Source: Fimbriimonadaceae bacterium (GTDB lineage: Bacteria; Armatimonadota; Fimbriimonadia; Fimbriimonadales; Fimbriimonadaceae). From it: DNA of 64,000 nucleotides. The stretch covers positions 1,963,564 through 2,027,563 of the forward strand of contig CP075366.1 in NCBI GenBank assembly GCA_019454145.1, read 5' to 3'. Position 1 is the stretch's first letter. Each line of letters starts with the position of its first letter. This document shows positions 35,357 to 42,566 of the stretch, piece by piece. The position numbers were made by a program, and so were the translations under genes. The notes under the pieces were generated by a model. The model saw nothing but the letters and a program-made list of their open reading frames with translations. It was not told the DNA's origin and did not search any database.

Positions 35357-36353
35357 GAGATTGACTCATCTAGTGAACTGCGCCGGTTGAGCGAGCAAGC
35401 TGGGCCCGACCCAGTTGGCGGAGGTTCTCCGCCTTTTGCCGCCGCAAACGCATCCTGACTTGCTGATCGGATTTTCGACGCGCGACGATGCGGGGGTCAT
35501 TCGTGTGCCAAGCATGCCGGGCAAAGGGCTTGTTCAGACTATGGATTTCTTCACTCCGGTGGTGGACGATCCGTATGCTTATGGTCAGATCGCGGCGGCA
35601 AATGCTTTAAGCGACATCTATGCAATGGGTGGAACACCCATCTCGGTGATGAACATCGCTTGTTTTGACCCTTCCGCCGCGCCGGCTGAGGTCTGGGCGG
35701 CAATTCTGCAAGGCATGGCAGATAAAACGGCTGAAGCCGGAGCTGTTGTTGTAGGCGGCCACAGCGTAGAGGATGATGAACCTAAATTTGGCATGAGTGT
35801 TACCGGATGGGTGGATTTAGACCGAATGTTCACTAATTCTGCCGCTGAGCCGGGTCAGAAAGTTTGGTTATCAAAACCGCTCGGAACCGGAATCGTCACG
35901 ACAGCGGCAAAATTTGATAAAGCTTCGGATGAGCAAATCGCTGAAGCAATCAAATATATGTCGGCACTGAATCGCGATGCGATGTTAGCCGCGCAGGCAG
36001 TCAATGCCCGATGTGCAACTGATATCACAGGTTTTGGACTGGTTGGTCATTTGTGGAATATCGCCCGTGAAAGTAGAGTTCAAATTGAGATTGATGTCAA
36101 GTCGTTATCGCTTATTACAGGGGTCGAAGAGCTCATCGCTCAAAGATGCATCACTGGAGGAGCGGCAAAAAACCGTGCCGCCCTAGGGGATTCTCTAGAA
36201 ATAGACCAAACCGTTCCAGAGTGGCTCGTGCAAGTCGCTATCGATCCGCAAACCAGTGGTGGTCTCGCTGTTTGCTCAACTGAGGCAATTGAAGGCTCCG
36301 TGAAGATAGGCACGGTTCAACAAGGTGAACAGTGCATTCGGCTAGTTAATTGA
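35355..36353 (+). CDS. selD: selenide, water dikinase, itself a selenoprotein (UGA = Sec12)
   Basis: SelD makes selenophosphate from selenide and ATP. The ATG at 35355 begins MRLTHLVNCAGUASKLGP, with U an in-frame TGA at 35388-35390, exactly the catalytic Cys/Sec position of SelD (CAGC-type loop, next to catalytic Lys15). Beyond it the frame is SelD throughout: GKGLVQTMDFFTPVVDDPYAYG, AANALSDIYAMGG, DITGFGLVGH. Taken from its first plain start, TTG 35415, the frame would give 312 residues and lack the active-site loop. Length with Sec is 332 residues. It overlaps the divergent phosphodiester glycosidase ATG at the 5' end and the DUF885 gene by 12 bp at the 3' end. Confidence 0.93.
35417..35433 (+). 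promoter_or_regulatory. candidate bacterial SECIS hairpin in selD
   Basis: GGCGGAG and CTCCGCC form seven pairs around a GTT loop, whose first G lies 34 nt after the UGA. Bacterial SECIS hairpins put a loop G (often GU) about 16-37 nt past the UGA to recruit SelB. Confidence 0.7.
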
Positions 36354-38063
36354 GCCGCTGTAAAACTTCCAAGGCTTGAGTTCCTCAGTGATTTCTTCAC
36401 CACTCAGCAGTTTACGAACAACTGCCCAAGGCATATTTCCAAGCTTAAGAATTTCATCGTGAAACTGCTTTTCTGGCATCTTGCCGGTTTCGACTAATTC
36501 TCTGCGGATTTGCCATAACTGAAATGCCCCGAGCATATAAGCAGCTTGGTATAGCGGCGGATAGGATCCACCAAATGAACGGCGGACTTCGCCCTCAGCC
36601 GTGCTCTTTTCGTGCCCGACTTGGTTGATCAGCATATCAATGCACTCCTGTGCGGTCATCTGACCAAGATGGAACTTGAGCGAGAAGATAATTCGAGCGC
36701 ATCGGTGTTTCCGCCAGAACAAAAAGCCGATCTTGTCTTCCGGAGTAGCCGCAAATCCTCGTTTGTAAAGCAAAAACTCCCAGTAGAGTGCCCAGCCTTC
36801 TGTCCAGAATGGCGTGTAAGAAATTCCGCTTCTGTGCGTGTTGTAGCGCGAAGTCATAAACTGTTGCATGTGATGACCTGGGATGAGCTCGTGATGAACC
36901 GTAGCCTTGGCAAAGTATCGGTTATTCGCACGCAAGCTCATAAGCTTTTGCTCGTGCGTCATTTCGTCGGTCGGGAAAGATATGAGAATGCTTTCTCCAC
37001 CTAAAAAGAACGGGCTGACCAGTTGCCGCTCGGGTGACATCATATCCATGCGCCACACATCTTTTGCGAGTGGCGGAATAGTGAGAAGATCATTCTTTTC
37101 CAAGTAATCAATTGCTTCTTCTGCGAGTTCACGGATAAGTTTTGGCTGGTCGCCGGGCTTTTCGTGGAGAGTTTTCACGTGCTCCAGTGCCGCACGCCAA
37201 TCATCGCCGTATCCGAGTTGATTTGCCGCCTTCTTAAACTCAGCATCAACCCACGCCATTTCTTTTTCGGCGATTGCAATCAGTTCTTCCGGCGTGTAGT
37301 CAATCATTTCCCGTCGGAGAGCGGCGACAAGTGCCTCTCGTCCGACTGGATCGCCAACGATGCGGTTCGGATCAGCATCTCGACCGGTAAGTTCAGATCG
37401 CAAGAACGAACTGTAAGAGTCCAGCGCTTTGACTACGTCCTCGTAAGGGCGCTTTGTCCACCAAGTAAACATCGGATCGTAACCAGCAAAGTGCTCGTGC
37501 CAGCTTTCTAACGCGCTTTTTGAATTTCTAAGCGTGCTCACCGTTCGCAATACAACGTGCTCAGGAGCGACCTCGCCGGGTTTCTTCGTTTTCAGCTGAT
37601 CTTTTATTGAGCCATGCGCTGCTTTGATCGAGGATTCGAGATGTGCGAGGTCAGCCGCGAACTGCTCAGAGTTCGGAAGCGTGCGAGAAATGCGATGGTC
37701 ATGAAACTTAACTATCTCTGACATAAATGGAACGAGAAAACTACTTTCCGCGAGATTCTTTTTCAATTCAGAAAGCTCAAATCGTTGTTCATCCAGTTCA
37801 ATTTTCATCAAATGCCAATCTGCGCGCTCGGATGGAGAAAGGTTTTTGAAGTTCTTCGCGTTCAGTTCCGCTTCTGTTGAATCTATATACTTTGAAAACG
37901 CAGTTATTTTAGAGCTTGATTCCGGAAAGTTGTGGAGTCGGTTTAAGGCAGAAAGATCGGCTGAGTAACGCTCCATTAGTTGAATCATTGTTGAACTCGA
38001 GGATGGATTTTGCCCACTGGTTCTGAGGATCATTGCAATGGCCAAACCAGTCAGTGAGGGCAT
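36342..38063 (-). CDS. DUF885 family exported protein, metal-site motif HELIPGHH
   Basis: A 573-residue protein with an N-terminal hydrophobic stretch (about 3-13), long helical content and VHHELIPGHHMQQF near residue 390, the conserved motif of DUF885 proteins. That motif, HExxxGHH, resembles a zinc site, and members are thought to be peptidases. A SYPPLYQAAYMLG motif near the C-terminus is also typical. The last 12 bp overlap the convergent selD. Biological substrate unknown. Confidence 0.85.
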   Translation of the reverse strand: MPSLTGLAIAMILRTSGQNPSSSSTMIQLMERYSADLSALNRLHNFPESSSKITAFSKYIDSTEAELNAKNFKNLSPSERADWHLMKIELDEQRFELSELKKNLAESSFLVPFMSEIVKFHDHRISRTLPNSEQFAADLAHLESSIKAAHGSIKDQLKTKKPGEVAPEHVVLRTVSTLRNSKSALESWHEHFAGYDPMFTWWTKRPYEDVVKALDSYSSFLRSELTGRDADPNRIVGDPVGREALVAALRREMIDYTPEELIAIAEKEMAWVDAEFKKAANQLGYGDDWRAALEHVKTLHEKPGDQPKLIRELAEEAIDYLEKNDLLTIPPLAKDVWRMDMMSPERQLVSPFFLGGESILISFPTDEMTHEQKLMSLRANNRYFAKATVHHELIPGHHMQQFMTSRYNTHRSGISYTPFWTEGWALYWEFLLYKRGFAATPEDKIGFLFWRKHRCARIIFSLKFHLGQMTAQECIDMLINQVGHEKSTAEGEVRRSFGGSYPPLYQAAYMLGAFQLWQIRRELVETGKMPEKQFHDEILKLGNMPWAVVRKLLSGEEITEELKPWKFYSGSIN

Positions 38064-38210
38064 AATTTATGAGTATAGCGACTTACTGGCAAAAAGTTCC
38101 GTTAGCCAGAAGGCCCGCTTGAGCCTAGTTGGTTCGTCCGCTTCCCCTTGCGCGAGGTATATTCCGTGCTCAGATTTAATTGATTCGATTTGAGTCAAGG
38201 ACCTTAGGAA

Positions 38211-38345
38211 ATGAAACGTACATTTCAACCGAACAACCGCAAGCGGCATAAGAAGCATGGCTTTCGCGTTCGTATGCGAACCACAGATGGTCGCAACGTG
38301 CTTAAGCGACGTCGAACAAAGGGTCGACAAAGATTGGGAGCCTAA
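38211..38345 (+). CDS. rpmH: 50S ribosomal protein L34
   Basis: A 44-residue, very basic protein beginning [12 protein letters not shown] and ending KGRQRLGA, an exact L34 pattern. TTAGGAA supplies a ribosome site. It is followed by rnpA in an overlapping frame, then yidD, yidC and jag, the usual neighbourhood of a bacterial origin region, though no dnaA lies beside it. Confidence 0.97.
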   Translation: MKRTFQPNNRKRHKKHGFRVRMRTTDGRNVLKRRRTKGRQRLGA

Positions 38346-38674
38346 AAGGCCCCTCTAAGGGTCGTTTTCAGCAAATTTTTTCTGACGGGTTCCGGGCCAA
38401 CCGACCACTTCTGAGACTATATGTTCTCCCCGGAAATGGCGCAATAGGCATTGCAACATCGCAATCTATCGGCTCCAAACCCCAAAGAAACCGAGTGAAG
38501 CGCCGAATCCGCGAGGCCATCCGACCTTTTCTCCCACGATTAATGAGTTGGGACATGGTTGTTCTTGCAAAAGGCCCTACCTCTCTTGCTGAGTTTGGGG
38601 AAATCTGCAACCAGTTGGGCGAACTAATCGATGAAATGGAACAGAGATGGGAAAAGCAATCGGAGTTTTCTTAA
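38333..38674 (+). CDS. rnpA: RNase P protein component, apparent ATT start inside rpmH
   Basis: A 113-residue frame carrying the RNase P protein signature [16 protein letters not shown]. It contains LKGRSxF-like opening [13 protein letters not shown] and the DMVVLAKG strand before the last helix. It has no ATG, GTG or TTG between the last in-frame stop (within rpmH) and the conserved region. ATT at 38333 is the best start, with AAAGGG 9 nt upstream, giving a 13-nt overlap with rpmH. rpmH-rnpA overlap is known in some bacteria, and ATT is a rare but real initiator (as in infC). The protein identity is sure; the start codon is inference. Confidence 0.82.
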   Translation: MGSLKGPSKGRFQQIFSDGFRANRPLLRLYVLPGNGAIGIATSQSIGSKPQRNRVKRRIREAIRPFLPRLMSWDMVVLAKGPTSLAEFGEICNQLGELIDEMEQRWEKQSEFS

Positions 38675-38856
38675 TTCGGCTTTACCAAAAATCAACGAAA
38701 TGGGTTCCACCAACTTGTCGCTACACTCCTTCCTGCTCTCAATACACCCTCGAAGCAGTGGAGAAATATGGCCTGATCAAAGGCTCATGGCTGGGGTTGA
38801 AACGAATCAGCCGTTGCCATCCGTTCCGGCCTGGCGGACACGACCCGGTTCCATAA
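38647..38856 (+). CDS. yidD: membrane protein insertion efficiency factor YidD
   Basis: A 69-residue protein with the YidD signature: [44 protein letters not shown]. It assists YidC-mediated insertion. It overlaps rnpA by 28 bp and is followed 22 bp later by yidC. Complete length. Confidence 0.96.
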   Translation: MGKAIGVFLIRLYQKSTKWVPPTCRYTPSCSQYTLEAVEKYGLIKGSWLGLKRISRCHPFRPGGHDPVP

Positions 38857-38878
38857 GTCAGTTTACAAAATAAAAGTA

Positions 38879-40297
38879 ATGAGCAAGCCCGCACCACAAC
38901 GCAATCAGTTCATGAACATCTTGCTGCTTGGCACGATGGTCTTCTTGGGCATCCAGCTCATCATGGGGCCGCAAAAAGCCAACCAAGATGCTCGGACTTC
39001 AACTGAAATTTGGGCGAGTATGGTGGAAATGAATCGAGATCTAAAAGATGTCTCGATTCAACAAGAACTACGTAAGTACGAAAACAAATACAACGCCGAA
39101 GCAAAATCCAAGGGGATCAAAAACGACGAGAGAGATCGTCAGATCCTTCGCGCTTATCTGCTCGTTGCCGACACAATGCATAAAAGCGGTTTGTACCGGC
39201 ACGAGTTGTTCAAAAATGGAAAGGTCGCAGAAGATTACGGCTACCGCAAGCTGGATAAAGCGTATACATTTCTCAAGCCGAAATTCGAATCGTACATCCG
39301 CACTCCACTCTGGGCAACCACTTCCGTTACGGTAACCCCAACCGACCTTGTTCCCGGTACTGAGCACACAGCAAAAGAGGTGTACGACACAATCGTCACT
39401 GACCTTAGCCCACTGGCAAAGGCAGAGCCAGTCTTCGGATTTATTCCCGGCTACCAACTTATCGAAGTTCTGGTGAACCTCACGGGTGCGGTTCCTGGCT
39501 TCAGTTATTGGTTCGCGGCACTCTTGCTTGCCTTGGTTGTCCGTGCAATCATTTGGCCGCTTGCGCAGAAGCAGATCATGTTTGGTCGGCAAATGGCAAA
39601 ACTTCAGCCATTGATTAAGGAAATCCAAGCGAAGCACACTGACAAAAAGACCAAGCAGATCAAAGATCCCGCGGCCTATCAAGCGGAATCCATGGGGCTT
39701 TACAAAGAATACGGAATCAATCCGGCGGCTGGTTGTTTGCCAGCACTTATTCAGATGCCGTTCTTCTTGGCGGTTTACCAATCTATGCACCATTACAAGT
39801 TCGAGTTCGTCAAGGGCACGTTCTTGTGGGTGAACCCAGCTTCCGACCGATTCTTAGGGATTCCTCTCGCGCCAAACCTCGGTGAGCGCGACTACATTCT
39901 GGTTGTGTTCTATATGATCTCTATGGTCGCAAGCACACTTTTGATGCCGGTTTCCGACCCCAATAATGCTAAACAGCAGCGTCTGATTGGGGTGGGGATG
40001 GCAGTGCTGTTCTCCGTATTTATGTTCTTCTACACGCTTCCATCAGCGTTCGTCCTTTACTGGATATTTACAAACGTTTTATCGACAGCTCAATCGTTGC
40101 TGAGCTATCGGTTACCCGTGCCTGAACTTCAAAAAGTTCAGTCGGTAACGGGGGGCAAAGTAGTTGATACTACTTCGTCAAAAAATGGGCACACAAACGG
40201 AAAATCGAATGGCAAAACCAATGGAGAAATCTCAACTGATTTCTTTGGCAAAACCGATGAATCCAAAGTGAAAAAGCAGCGAAAGCGGAAAAAATAA
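38879..40297 (+). CDS. yidC: membrane protein insertase YidC
   Basis: A 472-residue insertase. An N-terminal membrane segment (about 11-29) precedes a periplasmic domain of about 170 residues. The Oxa1-type core has SYWFAALLLALVVRAIIWPLAQKQ, then EYGINPAAGCLPALIQMPFFLAVYQS, and three further membrane segments. A basic tail rich in Gly/Asn/Lys (SKNGHTNGKSNGKTNG) ends in KKQRKRKK, which can bind ribosomes. The periplasmic domain is unlike the large E. coli one in length and sequence. The tail is followed by jag after 30 bp. Confidence 0.93.
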   Translation: MSKPAPQRNQFMNILLLGTMVFLGIQLIMGPQKANQDARTSTEIWASMVEMNRDLKDVSIQQELRKYENKYNAEAKSKGIKNDERDRQILRAYLLVADTMHKSGLYRHELFKNGKVAEDYGYRKLDKAYTFLKPKFESYIRTPLWATTSVTVTPTDLVPGTEHTAKEVYDTIVTDLSPLAKAEPVFGFIPGYQLIEVLVNLTGAVPGFSYWFAALLLALVVRAIIWPLAQKQIMFGRQMAKLQPLIKEIQAKHTDKKTKQIKDPAAYQAESMGLYKEYGINPAAGCLPALIQMPFFLAVYQSMHHYKFEFVKGTFLWVNPASDRFLGIPLAPNLGERDYILVVFYMISMVASTLLMPVSDPNNAKQQRLIGVGMAVLFSVFMFFYTLPSAFVLYWIFTNVLSTAQSLLSYRLPVPELQKVQSVTGGKVVDTTSSKNGHTNGKSNGKTNGEISTDFFGKTDESKVKKQRKRKK

Positions 40298-40327
40298 CCG
40301 TAACCAGCTTCGATTTGAGATAAGAAA

Positions 40328-41161
40328 ATGGAAACAATAGAAATTGTTGCAGCAAATGTAAATGAGGCGCTCGAAAAAGGAGCGGCTCAGCTAGGCGTTT
40401 CAGTAAGCGATTTGGGCTCTGAGGTCACCGACGAAACCAAGGGTCTTTTCGGCAAGCCTGGCAAGGTCACTGTCAAGATTTGGTCAAAGGCTAAGCCAAA
40501 AGCTGAACCGAAAGCAGCCAAAAAAGAAAAAGCTGAAGCGGCTCCTAAGGAAGCAGTTGTCGAAACAGAAGCTCCTGCAGAAGAGCCAAAGAAGCGACCT
40601 TCCCGCCGCACCAAAAAAGATGTTGCGCCTGCAGCTGAATCCAACGGTGAAGCAACCAAGGCCGAAGCAAGTGAAGAAGAAGTTCAACCAGAAGTCGTTG
40701 CAAGTCAGGAAGATGCAGACAAGTTGCTAGGAATTCTCAATCACTTGCTCAAAGTTAGCGAACTGGATGCCGAAGCTAAGATCACTGCGCTAAACGGCCG
40801 CTATGTTCACATTGATATTGATGGTCAAGAAGTTGGCTACCTCGTTGGTCGTCGCGGCGAAGTATTGAACTCAATTCAGTACCTCATGAACGTCATTTCT
40901 GCTCGCCAACTCAACAACGGCGTGCGCGTTGTTGTTGAAGGCGATAACTACCGAGAACGACGAGCCAACGCTCTTGGCGACATGGCTAAGCGAATCGCGG
41001 CTCAAGTTATCGAACGAGGCGAAGAAGCAGTTCTCGACGCGCTCCCAGCGTTTGAGCGACGCATTATTCACCAAGCATTGGTCGAAATTGATGGTATCAG
41101 CACGTACAGCGAAGGCGAAGAGCCGAATCGCTGTGTGGTGATTGCTCCGGCTGGTGACTAA
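40328..41161 (+). CDS. jag: Jag/KhpB-type RNA-binding protein (Jag-N, KH, R3H)
   Basis: A 277-residue protein with an N-terminal Jag-N domain (about 1-52, with GLFGKPGKVTVK). A Lys/Ala/Glu-rich linker (about 53-130) follows. Next comes a KH-like domain (about 140-210) with GRRGEVLNSIQYLMNVI in place of the GxxG loop (VGRRGE). A C-terminal R3H domain holds RRANALGDMAKRIA and ALPAFERRIIHQAL. KhpB partners KhpA in small-RNA-linked regulation and cell division in other bacteria. It is fourth after rpmH, the usual place. Confidence 0.93.
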   Translation: METIEIVAANVNEALEKGAAQLGVSVSDLGSEVTDETKGLFGKPGKVTVKIWSKAKPKAEPKAAKKEKAEAAPKEAVVETEAPAEEPKKRPSRRTKKDVAPAAESNGEATKAEASEEEVQPEVVASQEDADKLLGILNHLLKVSELDAEAKITALNGRYVHIDIDGQEVGYLVGRRGEVLNSIQYLMNVISARQLNNGVRVVVEGDNYRERRANALGDMAKRIAAQVIERGEEAVLDALPAFERRIIHQALVEIDGISTYSEGEEPNRCVVIAPAGD

Positions 41162-41190
41162 CGCGTCAAAGTAAAGAACTTCAAAATATC

Positions 41191-41231
41191 CTCCCCAATT
41201 CTGGGGAGGAATGGAAGGAGGGGTTAATCCA
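41191..41231. repeat. dispersed 41-bp element, copy 2
   Basis: CTCCCCAATTCTGGGGAGG then AATGGAAGGAGGGGTTAATCCA, nearly the same as 14169-14207 apart from a 2-bp length difference and a few substitutions. It begins 30 bp after the jag stop and may serve as a transcription end. Confidence 0.7.
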
Positions 41232-41243
41232 GTTAGCTACTCA

Positions 41244-41261
41244 CACTGGCTAAAGCCAGTG
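41244..41261. repeat. short inverted repeat before ldcA
   Basis: CACTGGCT, AA, AGCCAGTG: eight paired bases around two, 13 bp past the dispersed element and 40 bp before the ldcA start. It may extend the repeat element or act on ldcA; nothing more can be said. Confidence 0.45.
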
Positions 41262-41300
41262 CCACCCGCGAAATTCAAATATCTAGGTAATGTTTTGTTC

Positions 41301-42227
41301 ATGCCCGAGAAGATCAAGCCGCGTGCGCTCAAGCCCGGTTCTCACGTTCGTGTTGTCACGCCCGCTTCTGCCCTTACGATGGAACAGATCGAAGACGGCA
41401 TTAAATTTCTAGAAGCAGAAGGGTATCGCGTGAGCTTAGGTGATCACGTATTTGATCGCAAATACTATCTCGCGGGCGATGACGAAACCCGCGCATCAGA
41501 CTTTATGGCGGCAGTGAATGACGACGATGTGGATTGCGTGATGTGCTCGCGTGGTGGCTATGGTTGTGCTCGATTGATGCCGTACTTAGATTTAGACCGG
41601 ATTGTGAACGCTGGCAAACAGATTTGCGGTTTTAGCGATGTGACCACCCTACACCTTGCGCTTAACAAGCGAGGCTTGATCACCCTGCATACGCCGATGA
41701 TGATTACCCTGAGCTTGGAACGAGTGGACTGGGTTTACGATTCGTTCCGAGAGATTTTAAAGGGAGGTAATCCATTTCCGGCCAACAGCAAAGCAGCTGA
41801 AACTCTGGTTTCTGGAACAGCCGAAGGCGAAATCACTGGTGGATGCCTTTGCTTGATGACCGACAGCTTTGGCACAGATTATGAGCTTGATTGCCGAGAC
41901 AAAATAGTTGTAATTGAGGATGTGGATGAAGACCCTCACCGTGTAGATGCCATGCTCACCAACCTGATCAATAATGGTCAACTGCCGCAAGCGGCAGGGA
42001 TTGTCGTTGGGGAGATGACAGGTACCGACGAGCGGGCTGACCCGAAAATCGGAACCTGGCCCTGGCGTGAAATTGTGGAAGATCGCATCAAGCCACTAGG
42101 AATTCCCAGTGTGGTCAACTTCCCGTTTGGGCACATGAAAACGATGCTCAGCCTTCCCATGGGAGTGGCGGCAAGGTTAGATGCCGACGCTGGTCGATTG
42201 AGTTTGCTAGAGAGCTACACAAGCTAG
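41301..42227 (+). CDS. ldcA: LD-carboxypeptidase (peptidase S66)
   Basis: A 308-residue S66 peptidase with the triad visible: Ser83 in SRGGYG, Glu206 in VIEDVDE, His278 in PFGHM. LdcA removes the last D-Ala from murein tetrapeptide, so it fits wall recycling, as does the dipeptide epimerase 37 kb to the left. An upstream ATG (41211) in the same frame lies inside the dispersed repeat and is not the start; ATG 41301 begins MPEKIKPRALKPG where family similarity begins. It is followed directly by the RNase P RNA gene. Confidence 0.92.
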   Translation: MPEKIKPRALKPGSHVRVVTPASALTMEQIEDGIKFLEAEGYRVSLGDHVFDRKYYLAGDDETRASDFMAAVNDDDVDCVMCSRGGYGCARLMPYLDLDRIVNAGKQICGFSDVTTLHLALNKRGLITLHTPMMITLSLERVDWVYDSFREILKGGNPFPANSKAAETLVSGTAEGEITGGCLCLMTDSFGTDYELDCRDKIVVIEDVDEDPHRVDAMLTNLINNGQLPQAAGIVVGEMTGTDERADPKIGTWPWREIVEDRIKPLGIPSVVNFPFGHMKTMLSLPMGVAARLDADAGRLSLLESYTS

Positions 42228-42243
42228 CGGTACAATTTGCTTC

Positions 42244-42553
<310 letters not shown>

Positions 42554-42566
42554 AGGCCAGCTCACT

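Noticed and set aside
35415-35420. TTG at 35415 as the start of selD
   Set aside because: It removes the catalytic loop; the in-frame UGA reading from 35355 restores the full SelD N-terminus.
38064-38210. Replication origin next to rpmH
   Set aside because: No DnaA-box cluster or dnaA gene seen; the gap is short and ordinary.
41211-41300. ATG at 41211 as the ldcA start
   Set aside because: It lies inside the dispersed repeat, and the added residues show no family similarity.
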